A stretch of 64,000 nt of DNA. It comes from Streptomyces sp. NBRC 110035 (GTDB lineage: Bacteria > Actinomycetota > Actinomycetes > Streptomycetales > Streptomycetaceae). Below, piece after piece: positions 15,986-27,691 of the stretch. Each line of letters opens with the position of its first letter. Positions within the stretch are counted from its first letter, which is position 1. The DNA lies in the NCBI RefSeq assembly GCF_000829695.1, contig NZ_BBNN01000020.1:62001-126000 (forward strand), given 5' to 3'. The notes under the pieces are model-generated. The model had not been told where the DNA came from. It made no database searches and saw only the letters and a program-made list of their open reading frames with translations. The translations under genes were made by a program, and so were the position numbers.

Positions 15986-16168
15986 CTACTCCTCGTCCTC
16001 GTCGTCGTCCAGCCGGGCCAGCCATGTCGCCAGGCGTTCCACCGGCACCTCGAAGTCGGGGTTGAGGTCGACGAACGTCCGCAGCTGCTCGGCGAGCCAC
16101 TCGAAGGTGACCTCCTCCTCGCCGCGCCGCTTCTCCAGTTCCTCGATGCCACGGTCCGTGAAGTACAT
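15986..16168 (-). CDS. Small acidic DUF6104-type protein, leaderless
   Basis: 60 residues: MYFTDRGIEELEKRRGEEEV at the start and the acidic tail RLDDDEDEE. The pattern is that of a conserved small Streptomyces protein (DUF6104) of unknown function. On the minus strand TATTCT lies 7 nt before ATG 16168 and there is no ribosome site, so the message is probably leaderless. The region directly upstream is the kgd terminator hairpin. Confidence 0.75.
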   Translation of the reverse strand: MYFTDRGIEELEKRRGEEEVTFEWLAEQLRTFVDLNPDFEVPVERLATWLARLDDDEDEE

Positions 16169-16195
16169 GAGGACAAGAATATGTGCGCCCACACG

Positions 16196-16233
16196 GACCG
16201 GGCCGCACCCCACAGTGGGGATGCGGCCCGGTC
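16196..16233 (-). terminator. Long hairpin terminator of kgd
   Basis: GACCGGGCCGCA (16196-16207) and TGCGGCCCGGTC (16222-16233) pair perfectly. The stem continues through CCCCAC/GTGGGG across one bulged A, giving 18 bp with a minimal loop, about 40 nt after the kgd stop on the minus strand. It also overlaps the -35 region of the small gene downstream. Confidence 0.85.
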
Positions 16234-16275
16234 ACGTACGGCCCACGACCCATGACAGGGCCGCTCAGGAGTCCG

Positions 16276-19200
16276 TCAGGCGTCGAACACCTCACGCACC
16301 AGCTGCTCCTGCTCGGCCTGGTGCCGCTTCGCGGAACCGACGGCAGGGGACGAGCCGTGCGGGCGCGAGATGCGGCGCAGACGCTCGCCGTGCGGGACGT
16401 CGGCGCCGACCGCCAGGTCGAGGTGGTCGATCAGGTTGAGCGCGATGAACGGCCAGGCACCCTGGTTCGCCGGCTCCTCCTGGGCCCACAGGTACTTCTC
16501 GGCGTTCGGGTACTTCTTGATCTCCGCCTGGAGCTCGGCACCCGGCAGCGGGTACAGGCGCTCGATGCGCAGGATCGCCGTGTCCGTCACGCCGCGCTTC
16601 TTCCGCTCGGCCTCGAGGTCGTAGTAGACCTTGCCGGCGCAGAAGACGACCTTCTTGACCGCGGCCGGGTCGACCGAGTCGTCGCCGATGACCGGACGGA
16701 ACTGGCCCGTGGTGAACTCCTCCGCCTTCGAGGCCGCGGCCTTCAGACGCAGCATCGACTTCGGGGTGAAGACGACCAGCGGCTTGTGGTGCGGGTTGTG
16801 CACCTGCCACCGCAGGAGGTGGAAGTAGTTCGACGGGAGGGTCGGCATCGCGACCGTCATGTTGTTCTGCGCGCAGAGCTGCAGGAACCGCTCCGGACGG
16901 GCCGAGGAGTGGTCCGGACCCTGACCCTCGTAGCCGTGCGGCAGGAGCAGGGTCACCCCGGAGGTCTGGCTCCACTTCTGCTCGGCCGACGAGATGAACT
17001 CGTCCACGACCGTCTGCGCGCCGTTGACGAAGTCGCCGAACTGCGCCTCCCACATCACCAGCGCGTCGGGGCGGGCCAGCGAGTAGCCGTACTCGAAGCC
17101 CATCGCCGCGTACTCGGAGAGCAGCGAGTTGTAGACGTTGTACCGCGACTGGTCCTCGGACAGGTACAGCAGCGGCGTGAACTCGTCGCCCGTCTCACGG
17201 TCGATGACCACCGCGTGACGCTGGCCGAAGGTGCCGCGCTGCGAGTCCTGGCCGGAGAGCCGGACCGGGACGCCCTCCAGGAGCAGCGAGCCGACCGCGA
17301 GGGTCTCCCCCATGCCCCAGTCGATCGTGCCGTCCTCGACCATCGCCGCCCGGCGCTGCAGCTGCGGCAGCAGGCGCGGGTGGATGGTGACGTGGTCGGG
17401 GATGTTGACCTGCGACTCGGCGATCCGCTTGACGACCTCCGAGGTGACCGCCGTGTTCACCACCACCGGGAACTGGGCCTGCGGCTCCGAGGGCTCGGCG
17501 GCCGTCGGCTGGGACGCCGCCTCGCGGACCTCGGTGAAGACCTTCTCCAGCTGGCCCTGGTAGTCCTGCAGCGCCTGCTCGGCCTCTTCCAGGGTGATGT
17601 CGCCGCGACCGATGAGGGACTCGGTGTACAGCTTGCGCACCGAGCGCTTCTTGTCGATCAGGTCGTACATCAGCGGCTGCGTGAACGCCGGGTTGTCCGA
17701 CTCGTTGTGACCGCGGCGGCGGTAGCAGATGAGGTCGATCACCACGTCCTTGTTGAACGCCTGGCGGAACTCGAAGGCCAGCCGCGCGACGCGGACCACG
17801 GCCTCCGGGTCGTCACCGTTCACGTGGAAGATCGGGGCCTCGATCATGCGGGCCACGTCCGTCGCGTACATGGAGGAACGCGAGGACTCGGGCGCCGCGG
17901 TGAAGCCGACCTGGTTGTTGATGACGACGTGGACCGTGCCGCCGGTGCGGTAGCCGCGCAGCTGGGACATGTTCAGGGTCTCGGCCACCACGCCCTGGCC
18001 CGCGAAGGCCGCGTCGCCGTGGATCGCCACCGGCAGGACGGTGAAGTCCGTGCCGCCCTTGTTGATGATGTCCTGCTTGGCGCGCGCGACGCCCTCCAGG
18101 ACCGGGTCCACCGCCTCCAGATGGGAGGGGTTGGCGACCAGGGAGACCTTGATCTGCTCGCCGTCGAGACCGGTGAAGGTGCCCTCGGCGCCCAGGTGGT
18201 ACTTCACGTCGCCGGAGCCGTGCATCGACTTCGGGTCGAGGTTGCCCTCGAACTCGCGGAAGATCTGCGCGTACGACTTGCCCACGACGTTGGCCAGCAC
18301 GTTCAGCCGGCCGCGGTGGGCCATGCCGATGACGACCTCGTCGAGACGGGACTCGGCGGCCGAGTCCAGCACGGCGTCGAGCAGCGGGATGACGGACTCG
18401 CCGCCCTCCAGGGAGAAACGCTTCTGACCGACGTACTTGGTCTGCAGGAAGGTCTCGAAGGCCTCCGCCGCGTTCAGCCGGCGCAGGATGCGCAGCTGCT
18501 CCTCGCGCTCCAGGTTGGAGTGCGTGCGCTCCACGCGGTCCTGGATCCACTTGCGCTGCTTCGGGTCCTGGATGTGCATGAACTCGATGCCGGTGGTGCG
18601 GCAGTACGAGTCGCGGAGCACGCCGAGGATGTCGCGCAGCTTCATCAGGCTCTTGCCCGAGAAACCGCCGACCGCGAACTCGCGCTCCAGGTCCCACAGG
18701 GTGAGCCCGTGCTCGGTGATGTCCAGGTCGGGGTGCTTGCGCTGGCGGTACTCCAGCGGGTCGGTGTCGGCCATGACGTGGCCGCGGACCCGGTAGGAGT
18801 GGATCAGCTCGAAGACGCGGGCGGCCTTGGTGACGTCGTCGTCGTGGGATGCGTCGATGTCCTTGAGCCAGCGGACCGGCTCGTAGGGGATGCGCAGCGC
18901 CTCGAAGATGTCGTCGTAGAAGCCGTTCTCGCCCAGCAGCAGGTTCGCCACGGCGCGCAGGAACTCGCCGGAGGCGGCGCCCTGGATCACCCGGTGGTCG
19001 TAGGTCGACGTGAGCGTCATGACCTTCGAGATGCCGAGCTTGTTCAGGGTGTCCTGGCTGGTGCCCTGGAACTCCGCCGGGTAGTCCATGGAACCGACGC
19101 CCAGGATCACCGACTGGTTCGGCATCAGACGTGGCACCGAGTGGACGGTGCCGAGGCCGCCGGGGTTGGTCAGCGAGACGGTGACTCCGCTGAAGTCGTC

Positions 19201-20112
19201 CATCGTCAGCTTGTTGTCGCGGGCGCGACGGACGATGTCCTCGTAGGCCTGCCAGAACTCGAAGAAGTTCAGCGTCTCGGCCTTCTTGATGCCCGCGACG
19301 ACCAGCTGGCGGTCGCCGTTCGGCTTGACCAGGTCGATGGCGAGGCCGAACTTGACGTGCTCCGGCTTCACCAGGGTGGGCTTGCCGTCCACCTTCGCGT
19401 AGTGCCAGTTCATCGACGGCATTGCCTTGATGGCCTGGACCATCGCGTAGCCGATGAGGTGGGTGAAGGAGATCTTCCCGCCGCGGGCACGCTTGAGGTG
19501 GTTGTTGATGACGATGCGGTTGTCGAACAGGAGCTTCACCGGGAGTGCGCGCACGGACGTGGCCGTGGGCACCTCCAGGGAGGCGTCCATGTTCTTGGCG
19601 ACGGCCGCGGACGGGCCGCGCAGCGTCAGCTGCTCGGGGCCCTGCTTGGCCTCGTCGGCGGGCTTCGCCTGGGGGGCCTGGGACTTCGCGGCGGCCGGCT
19701 TGGCGGGGGCCGGAGCGGCCTTCGCCGGAGCGGGCGCCGACGCCTTCGCGGCCGGCTGGGCAGCCGGCGGCGCGGCGGCGGGCTGCGGCGTGGCGGGCGC
19801 GGGCGTGGCGGGCGCGGGCGTGGCGGGCGCGGGCGTGGCGGCGGGCCGGGCCGGAGTGGCCGGCGCGGCCGTCGTCGTGCCCGCGGTCCCCGACGCCGCG
19901 TTGTTCACCGGAGCCGGGCCCTGAGGGGCGCCCGGCTTGTAGTCGGCGAAGAAGTCCCACCAGGCCCGGTCGACCGAGTTCGGGTCCTGGAGGTACTGCT
20001 GGTAGATCTCGTCGACGAGCCACTCGTTGGCACCGAAGGCCGCGGCGGGGTTCTTGCCCGCTTGGTCGGTGTCGGTCGAGATGCTCGAGTTACTGGGGGA
20101 CTGTGGCGACAC
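16276..20112 (-). CDS. kgd: Multifunctional 2-oxoglutarate decarboxylase/dehydrogenase E1 fused to E2 domain (Kgd/OdhA)
   Basis: 1278 residues from GTG 20112 ([13 protein letters not shown]). An N-terminal flexible helix ([19 protein letters not shown]) is followed by a Pro/Ala-rich linker with (ATPAP)n repeats, then an E2-type acyltransferase core ([43 protein letters not shown]). The E1 part follows with the thiamine-diphosphate site [40 protein letters not shown], and the transketolase-like pyrimidine domain [13 protein letters not shown] and [15 protein letters not shown]. It converts 2-oxoglutarate to succinyl-CoA (or succinic semialdehyde) in the TCA cycle. Actinobacteria lack a separate E2o; this fusion supplies it. 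In relatives it is regulated by a GarA/OdhI FHA protein. It ends at the 16.2-kb hairpin. Confidence 0.96.
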   Translation of the reverse strand: MSPQSPSNSSISTDTDQAGKNPAAAFGANEWLVDEIYQQYLQDPNSVDRAWWDFFADYKPGAPQGPAPVNNAASGTAGTTTAAPATPARPAATPAPATPAPATPAPATPQPAAAPPAAQPAAKASAPAPAKAAPAPAKPAAAKSQAPQAKPADEAKQGPEQLTLRGPSAAVAKNMDASLEVPTATSVRALPVKLLFDNRIVINNHLKRARGGKISFTHLIGYAMVQAIKAMPSMNWHYAKVDGKPTLVKPEHVKFGLAIDLVKPNGDRQLVVAGIKKAETLNFFEFWQAYEDIVRRARDNKLTMDDFSGVTVSLTNPGGLGTVHSVPRLMPNQSVILGVGSMDYPAEFQGTSQDTLNKLGISKVMTLTSTYDHRVIQGAASGEFLRAVANLLLGENGFYDDIFEALRIPYEPVRWLKDIDASHDDDVTKAARVFELIHSYRVRGHVMADTDPLEYRQRKHPDLDITEHGLTLWDLEREFAVGGFSGKSLMKLRDILGVLRDSYCRTTGIEFMHIQDPKQRKWIQDRVERTHSNLEREEQLRILRRLNAAEAFETFLQTKYVGQKRFSLEGGESVIPLLDAVLDSAAESRLDEVVIGMAHRGRLNVLANVVGKSYAQIFREFEGNLDPKSMHGSGDVKYHLGAEGTFTGLDGEQIKVSLVANPSHLEAVDPVLEGVARAKQDIINKGGTDFTVLPVAIHGDAAFAGQGVVAETLNMSQLRGYRTGGTVHVVINNQVGFTAAPESSRSSMYATDVARMIEAPIFHVNGDDPEAVVRVARLAFEFRQAFNKDVVIDLICYRRRGHNESDNPAFTQPLMYDLIDKKRSVRKLYTESLIGRGDITLEEAEQALQDYQGQLEKVFTEVREAASQPTAAEPSEPQAQFPVVVNTAVTSEVVKRIAESQVNIPDHVTIHPRLLPQLQRRAAMVEDGTIDWGMGETLAVGSLLLEGVPVRLSGQDSQRGTFGQRHAVVIDRETGDEFTPLLYLSEDQSRYNVYNSLLSEYAAMGFEYGYSLARPDALVMWEAQFGDFVNGAQTVVDEFISSAEQKWSQTSGVTLLLPHGYEGQGPDHSSARPERFLQLCAQNNMTVAMPTLPSNYFHLLRWQVHNPHHKPLVVFTPKSMLRLKAAASKAEEFTTGQFRPVIGDDSVDPAAVKKVVFCAGKVYYDLEAERKKRGVTDTAILRIERLYPLPGAELQAEIKKYPNAEKYLWAQEEPANQGAWPFIALNLIDHLDLAVGADVPHGERLRRISRPHGSSPAVGSAKRHQAEQEQLVREVFDA

Positions 20113-20403
20113 GGCGTCAACCGCCCTCTTCCGCTTCACAAGATGATGGACAGCGGAAATTAAGGCTACGCCTCCCCGACCGAGAAGGTCAGTCCGGGCC
20201 CGTTCAACGTCGTGCAAGTCACATCTCGGAGGGTGTTTCGGCGCGGGAAATGGCGGGAAACAAGCGCGGTTCCGAGCTGTCGGGGCGCGTGGGGTACGGG
20301 TCGGCCGCGACCCGGCGCACTCGCTGCACGGACCTGTGCCTGATCACACGTGTCCGTCAGCGCGAACGTACGTGGATCTTGTGGCTCAGCTGGGCACCCT
20401 ACG

Positions 20404-21516
20404 TCAACCTGGCGAGGGGGAGGCTCCCGGAAGAGTGATGAGAATGCGGCAGCCCCGCTCGGATTCGGCCACTCCGATGCGTCCGCCGTGCAGATCGACG
20501 GCCCAGCGGGCGATCGCCAGGCCGAGACCGGTGCCCCCGTCACTGCCCGGACCGTGCGGCAGATTGACGCTGCCGCGGTTGAACCGCTCGAAGACGCGGT
20601 GCCACTCGGTCCGCGGAATGCCGGGCCCCTCGTCCAGGATCTCCAGCTGGAGCGAGTCCGGCTGCGGTCCGGGCCGGGCCTTGACCGTCACCCGGCCGTG
20701 CGGCGGACTGTGCTTGACCGCGTTGTCGATCAGGTTGGCGACGACCTGGTGGATGCGCTCCGGATCGAGGTGCGCGGTGAGCTCCGGGGGTGAGACGTCG
20801 AGGCTCAGGTGGACGTCCTTGCGCGTGTGGCCGCCGGAGCCGGTGGTCATGCCGGCGCGGGCGGAGGCGACCATGTTGGCCTCCTTGAGCACGCCGGAGA
20901 GATACGGCCACACCTCGAACCGCTGCCGCCGCAGCGGGACGACCCCGTTGTCCAGACGGGACAGGTCCAGGAGCGTCTCCACCAGACGTCCCAGCCGCTC
21001 GGTCTGCTTCAGCGCCGTGCGCATGGTCTCGGGGTCGGCCTCGGTGACGCCGTCGACGATGTTCTCCAGCACCGCGCGCAGGCCCGCGATGGGAGTGCGC
21101 AGTTCGTGCGAGACGTTGGCCACCAGTTCCTTGCGCTGGTGGTCCTGGGCCTCCAGCTCGTCGGCCATGACGTTGATGGTCCGGGCCAGGTCGCCCAGCT
21201 CGTCCCAGCGGTTCTCGCGCACCCGGCGGGTGTAGTCGCCGTGCGAGATGGACCGGGCCACCGCGTTCATGTCGTCCAGCGGCGCGGTCAGGGAGTGTGC
21301 CACGAACTGCGTGATGAGCAGGGTGGCGATCATCGAGAAGACCGTGATGAAGCGCAGCTCCGTCTTGGTGTGCACCGCGATCATCGACAGCCCGGTGGTG
21401 ATCAGCACGGAGATGACGACCAGCGCACCCAGCTTGGTCTTGATGGAGAACGGGCGGACACCGCCCCAGGGGCCGGGGTCCCCGGGGCCTCTCCGTGCGG
21501 CCGGCCCGTCGCTCAT
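20404..21516 (-). CDS. Two-component sensor histidine kinase
   Basis: 370 residues. Two membrane segments (ALVVISVLITTGLSMIAV ~residue 32 and ITVFSMIATLLITQFVAHSL ~57) are separated by a very short outer loop, so the sensor may detect a membrane signal or partner. A HAMP domain follows (PLDDMNAVARSISHGDYTRR), then the H-box ANVSHELRTPIAGL, the N-box VVANLIDNAVKHSP, and G-boxes DEGPGIP and GTGLGLAIA. It starts 4 nt inside the response-regulator gene (ATGA overlap). The kinase phosphorylates that regulator. The input is unknown. The 291-bp gap to kgd shows no further gene. Confidence 0.93.
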   Translation of the reverse strand: MSDGPAARRGPGDPGPWGGVRPFSIKTKLGALVVISVLITTGLSMIAVHTKTELRFITVFSMIATLLITQFVAHSLTAPLDDMNAVARSISHGDYTRRVRENRWDELGDLARTINVMADELEAQDHQRKELVANVSHELRTPIAGLRAVLENIVDGVTEADPETMRTALKQTERLGRLVETLLDLSRLDNGVVPLRRQRFEVWPYLSGVLKEANMVASARAGMTTGSGGHTRKDVHLSLDVSPPELTAHLDPERIHQVVANLIDNAVKHSPPHGRVTVKARPGPQPDSLQLEILDEGPGIPRTEWHRVFERFNRGSVNLPHGPGSDGGTGLGLAIARWAVDLHGGRIGVAESERGCRILITLPGASPSPG

Positions 21517-22253
21517 GGCGTCGGCGTCTCCAGGGCGTAGCCCACGCCGTGCACGGTGCGGATGTGCTCGGCGCCGATCTTCCGGCGCAGCGCCTTGATG
21601 TGACTGTCGACGGTCCGGGTGCCGGAGGCGTCCGCCCAGTCCCAGACCTCGGCCAGCAGCTGCTCACGGGAGAGCACCGCGCGGGGCGTGTTGGCCAGGC
21701 ACACCAGGAGGTCGAACTCGGTGGGCGTCAGATGGACGTCCTCGCCGTGCACCCGCACCCTGCGCTGCGCGTGGTCGATCTCCAGTTCGCCCAGGCGCAG
21801 GATGCCGCTGCGCGGGGTGCCGGCCGCCAGGGCCGCCCGCTCCATGCGGCGCAGCAGCACATGCACGCGCGCCGCGAGTTCCCGCATGGAGAACGGCTTG
21901 GTCATGTAGTCGTCGGCGCCGACGCCCAGCCCGACCAGCATGTCGGTCTCGTCGTCGCGCGCGGTCAGCATCATCACCGGCACCGGCCGCTGCGCCTGCA
22001 CACGCCGGCAGACCTCCAGGCCGTCGAAGCCGGGCAGCATGATGTCGAGGATCAGCAGGTCGGGCTGCCAGGCCTCCGCCGTGTCGACGGCGGACGGACC
22101 GTCACCCGCCGTCTGCACCAGGAATCCCTCGGCGCGAAGGCGGGTCGCGATGGCGTCCACGATCGTCGCGTCGTCCTCGACCACCAGGACCCGGCGCTGC
22201 GCTCCCGGAGTGGTCGCCGCCGTGCCGTTGTGGGAGGTGTGTGTCTGCTCCAT
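21513..22253 (-). CDS. OmpR-family response regulator
   Basis: 246 residues from ATG 22253 (AGGGGCGGGCG upstream; the longer frame from 22310 lacks a ribosome site). The receiver has VLVVEDDATIVDA, the phospho-acceptor Asp in LLILDIMLPGFDG, Thr in MLTARDD and Lys in YMTKPFSMREL. The C-terminal winged helix (LTPTEFDLLVCLANTP, SREQLLAEVWDW, TVDSHIKALRRKIG, TVHGVGYALE) is of the OmpR/PhoB type. It is the first gene of the pair and binds DNA as a phosphorylated dimer. The target genes are unknown. A short unstructured stretch of ~17 residues precedes the receiver. Confidence 0.94.
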   Translation of the reverse strand: MEQTHTSHNGTAATTPGAQRRVLVVEDDATIVDAIATRLRAEGFLVQTAGDGPSAVDTAEAWQPDLLILDIMLPGFDGLEVCRRVQAQRPVPVMMLTARDDETDMLVGLGVGADDYMTKPFSMRELAARVHVLLRRMERAALAAGTPRSGILRLGELEIDHAQRRVRVHGEDVHLTPTEFDLLVCLANTPRAVLSREQLLAEVWDWADASGTRTVDSHIKALRRKIGAEHIRTVHGVGYALETPTP

Positions 22254-22376
22254 CGCCCGCCCCTGAAGTGTGCTTTCCGGAATCCGTGGGGTGAATCCGT
22301 CTCTGCGCATGACTGCGATTGACGCTTGAATGATCGGCGTCAGTGCAGCAGCGTACGGGGAGTCGGCGCGGCTTTG

Positions 22377-23090
22377 CTATCCAGGGCGGACGCCGAGGTG
22401 GACGACGTCCGGTACGCCCCGGGCAACCGGGATCTCTTCGGTACGCACCTGCCTGAACCCGGCATTCCGCAAGGTTCCTTCGAAATTCTCCGACGGCTGC
22501 GCGGACCACACCGCGAGCACCCCGCCCGGTCTCAGCACCCTTGCGCAGTCCATGAGTCCGGTGGGGGAGTAGAGCCCTCCGTTGTCCTCGGTGACGGTCC
22601 AGCCGGGGCCGTTGTCGATGTCGAGGCACAGCGCGTCGAACGTGTCGGACGTCTCATGGACGTACGCCACCAGATCGGCCTCGACGATCTCCGTGCGCGG
22701 GTCGGCGAGGGCGCTCGCGGAGAGTCCGGCCAGGGGGCCCGCGCGGTGCCAGTCGATGACGGCGGGTTCGCGCTCCACCACCGTGATGCGGCCCCAGCGG
22801 GGTGCGGCGGCGGCGTGCGCGAGTGAGAAGCCGACGCCGAGTCCGCCGATGAGGACGTGCGGTTCCCGTCGCGGACCGTGCCCCGCGCGGGTGTCGGCGG
22901 CGTCGAGCGCGGCCAGGGCGGCGTCGACCAGCCGGCGTTCCGAGCGGCCGTCGGAGGTGTCCATCAGGAAGCACCCGTTCGCGATGATCTGCAGCAGGTT
23001 CCCGTGCCGGCGGAGCACCACCTCCCCGTACGGGCCCTCGCGGCGGTCCAGGACTTCGGGGACTTCGGGAATGTCGTAGGGGGTGGACAT
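22377..23090 (-). CDS. Spermidine synthase-like methyltransferase-fold protein
   Basis: 237 residues from ATG 23090. It has the aminopropyltransferase/SAM-methyltransferase fold: GEVVLRRHGNLLQIIANG at the N-terminal beta-domain, VLIGGLGVGFSLAHAAA as the nucleotide-binding loop, ITVVEREPAVIDWHR with the acidic end of strand 2, FDALCLDIDNGPGWTV, and LRPGGVLAVWSAQP. The proton-acceptor Asp pattern of true spermidine synthases is not fully kept (DIDNGPG replaces D-x-T/D-P), so the substrate is open. Known as a family of actinobacterial orphan aminopropyltransferase-like proteins. It is divergent from lon, with a 241-bp gap. Confidence 0.75.
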   Translation of the reverse strand: MSTPYDIPEVPEVLDRREGPYGEVVLRRHGNLLQIIANGCFLMDTSDGRSERRLVDAALAALDAADTRAGHGPRREPHVLIGGLGVGFSLAHAAAAPRWGRITVVEREPAVIDWHRAGPLAGLSASALADPRTEIVEADLVAYVHETSDTFDALCLDIDNGPGWTVTEDNGGLYSPTGLMDCARVLRPGGVLAVWSAQPSENFEGTLRNAGFRQVRTEEIPVARGVPDVVHLGVRPG

Positions 23091-23289
23091 GCGTTCATCC
23101 TGGCAGTACTCCCCGTTCGGCGGAGCACCCCCGCCGTTCCGTGCCGTCCACGGCGGATCCCGGCGGCCCGGGGCGGGCCCCCGCGGTGCCGGGCGGCGCC
23201 GAGCGGCTCCGGTCCCTCCCGGGCGGCGGGTGATCGCTGAGAGCGAACGCGGACGGGCGCGGTCCGGGAACAATCACGGGCTCAGGAGC

Positions 23290-23310
23290 ATTGAGTCGGC
23301 ATAGCTCAAC
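23290..23310 (+). promoter_or_regulatory. HAIR-like HspR operator upstream of lon
   Basis: ATTGAGT (23290-23296), 7-bp spacer, GCTCAAC (23304-23310): the pattern matches the HAIR consensus CTTGAGT-N7-ACTCAAG with one change in each outer arm position. In Streptomyces, lon is reported as a member of the HspR/HAIR heat-shock regulon, and the site lies 22 bp before the lon start. Confidence 0.85.
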
Positions 23311-23331
23311 TTGACTGCCGAAGGGGAGATC

Positions 23332-25746
<2,415 letters not shown>

Positions 25747-25762
25747 CGGCGTCACCGCAGGC

Positions 25763-25799
25763 GCGGCGGCCCGGATCCCGCGAGGGGCCGGGCCGCCGC
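25763..25799 (+). terminator. Hairpin terminator of lon
   Basis: GCGGCGGCCCGG (25763-25774) pairs perfectly with 25788-25799 over a 13-nt loop, 16 nt after the lon stop. Confidence 0.75.
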
Positions 25800-25956
25800 C
25801 GTGCGGCAGCGCGAACGGTGAGGCCGTGGCCGCCGGCCGCCGGGCCGGTCGCGGTGTGCTGCCGTGCCCCACGTCTGCGAAATACTGGCGGAGCCCCAGC
25901 GGCGTCGCCATCTGGCGGAAACACGGACGACCGGGAAGAGCGAGGCAGGGACCGAC

Positions 25957-26451
25957 GTGCACGAAGGCGGAAACGGCGACGGCGGGGACACCTCGCCCCA
26001 GGCGCCCGACAGCGGTGTGAAACAGCCCGGATACCTCGCCCTGGAAAGGGAGTTGACCGTGCTGCTGCGCCGCGCCAGGGCCAGTCAGGGTGAGATGTCC
26101 CGCGCGGTCCACCCGGACCTGGAGCCGTCCGCGTACGGGCTGCTCGTGCGTCTGGACGAGTGCGGCAAGCAGCGGGCCACCGAACTTGCCGCCTTCATCG
26201 GCGTCGGCAAGGCGACCATGTCGCGCCAGCTGCACGCCCTGGAGGAACTCGGGCTCGTCACCCGCGAACCGGACCCCGCCGACGGCCGTGCCTGGCTGGT
26301 CGCCCTCACCCCGGAGGGCCGGAGCCGGATGAGCAGGGTCCGCAAGGCCCGCAGGGAGCGCTACGCCCGCGGCCTCGCCGACTGGGACCCGGGGGAGGTC
26401 ACGGAACTCGCCCGGCTGCTGCACCAGCTGAACCGGGGCATGGAGAAGTAG
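25957..26451 (+). CDS. MarR-family transcriptional regulator
   Basis: About 164 residues from GTG 25957 (GAGGCAGGG upstream); an open frame from 25864 would add 31 poorly conserved residues. After a Gly/Asp-rich lead, the winged helix runs from residue ~45 to 140: LEPSAYGLLVRLDECGKQRATELAAFIG, then the recognition helix GVGKATMSRQLHALEELGLV, and the wing REPDPADGRAWLVALTPEG. MarR proteins repress genes for efflux or catabolism and respond to small aromatic ligands; no neighbour here identifies its target. It is convergent with the PP2C-like gene across a small hairpin. Confidence 0.88.
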   Translation: MHEGGNGDGGDTSPQAPDSGVKQPGYLALERELTVLLRRARASQGEMSRAVHPDLEPSAYGLLVRLDECGKQRATELAAFIGVGKATMSRQLHALEELGLVTREPDPADGRAWLVALTPEGRSRMSRVRKARRERYARGLADWDPGEVTELARLLHQLNRGMEK

Positions 26452-26464
26452 CGGGGGCTCCCGC
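26451..26464. terminator. Small bidirectional hairpin between marR-type and PP2C-type genes
   Basis: GCGGG-GGCT-CCCGC lies in the 35-bp gap between the two convergent genes and could stop transcription from both sides. The stem is only 5 bp. Confidence 0.35.
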
Positions 26465-26486
26465 CGGTCCCCGGAACCCGCGGGGC

Positions 26487-27272
26487 TCAGAACTCCACGT
26501 ACACGACCGTCGCGTCGTCGTGCGTCTTGCTCCGGCCGAGCACCACCCGTTCCGTGTCCGCCCGTTCCCGTGCCCGGACACGGTCCACCAGCGCCTGCGC
26601 CCCCTCCTTGCGGACGAGGGCGAGACAACCGGACCAGTCGCCCTCGCCGAATTTCTCGACCCAGCGGGTCGCCCCGTCCGTCAGCGCGGCCAGGGCGCGC
26701 ACCTCGGCGCGCGGCAGCGTTCCGGTGACCGCGCGCACCGCGACCGACGGATCGGCCGCCGCGGTGAAGAAGCCGCCCTCCCTGTTCCGCACGGTGGAGT
26801 CCACCAGCGCGTCCGTGGCCAGCGCCGAGCGGGGCAGCCGGGCCAGCCGGTCGTCCAGCAGCGCGGTGACCGTGCCGTCGGGCGACTCGACCAGCAGGGC
26901 GGAGTCCGAGAGGACCAGGTAGTCGACCGACTCCGGTGACCAGCGCGCCAGCACCACCGTCGCCTGCGGCGTTCGCGGGTGAGAAAGGTCACAGGTTTCG
27001 GCGTGTGCCACGGCGGTACGGGAAATGGCCCGGGACAGCAGGTCCGCCAGGGGGACATCCGGGAGGGAAACGGTCAGTTCGGCCAGCGCCCCGCCGAGCC
27101 GCGCGGTGAACCAGGGGACCGCGTGCCGGCAGCCCGTGCCGTCGCGCGGCGGCGTGACACCGTCCAGTACGACCAGTGAACCGCCCTGCCCGGAGGCCGG
27201 AAGCCCGACGCTCGCGAAGTCCTCGTTGGGGCGGTCCGCGTCACCCGGCTCCGAGACAAGTTCCGTACGCAT
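26487..27272 (-). CDS. PP2C-like protein phosphatase domain protein
   Basis: 261 residues from ATG 27272. It has the PPM/PP2C layout: an N-terminal acidic start DADRPNEDFASVGL in place of the usual DxGxxR(x)NQD, the central LVVLDGVTPPRDGTGCRH instead of DGMGG, a middle strand SVDYLVLSDSALLV, an ALTDGATRWVEKFG segment matching the conserved SDG(V/L) motif, and a C-terminal KTHDDATVVYVEF matching DN(A/I)T. The metal-binding Asp positions are mostly conserved, so activity on Ser/Thr phosphate is plausible. The first ~170 residues are close to a family of Streptomyces orphan PP2Cs. It is divergent from the conservon. Confidence 0.75.
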   Translation of the reverse strand: MRTELVSEPGDADRPNEDFASVGLPASGQGGSLVVLDGVTPPRDGTGCRHAVPWFTARLGGALAELTVSLPDVPLADLLSRAISRTAVAHAETCDLSHPRTPQATVVLARWSPESVDYLVLSDSALLVESPDGTVTALLDDRLARLPRSALATDALVDSTVRNREGGFFTAAADPSVAVRAVTGTLPRAEVRALAALTDGATRWVEKFGEGDWSGCLALVRKEGAQALVDRVRARERADTERVVLGRSKTHDDATVVYVEF

Positions 27273-27691
27273 CCGGCCAGTCTGCACGACGCCTCCACAA
27301 GGGTCCCAGGAGGCCGTCACCGTTGCCCGGATACCGGCGGCCGTGCAGGTCAGGCGCCGCGTTTGGGCGGGATTGCAGTGCTCCGCCGACGCGTGGCGGC
27401 GAATCCTGCCACCGGCCGCCGCAGACGTCCAACCGACCTGCCGTGGAGGGCTGCTGCGCGAGATCGCGTGACTTGCTCCTCAACTCGACTCCGGGGTTCA
27501 CTCCTTCGAGTGGCGGGTCAGGTGATGCGCGTGCGGTGCCCGTGGGCACTGGGAGGGTCGGGGAGCGACGGGGGCGTCTCGCTGCCCGAGCGCGACCGGC
27601 CGTCCGCCAAGGGCGTACACGCTCGGCACGGGCAGGGCGCAGGCGCCTGTTGACGGAACGTCACCCCGACCCACGGGTACACGAGTCAGGA
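27273..27691. other. 419-bp divergent promoter region (PP2C-like gene / conservon)
   Basis: The gap must hold the conservon promoter and that of the PP2C-like gene. Open frames cross it (for example a rightward one in frame with the kinase), but they are Arg/Pro-rich and have no ribosome site. I see no RNA gene or strong palindrome. Confidence 0.45.

Noticed and set aside
17813..20023. Very long leftward open frame (736 codons) over kgd
   Set aside because: The composition is Arg/Pro/Gly/His-rich and typical of the shifted frame of a GC-rich gene. The kgd frame holds all known motifs.
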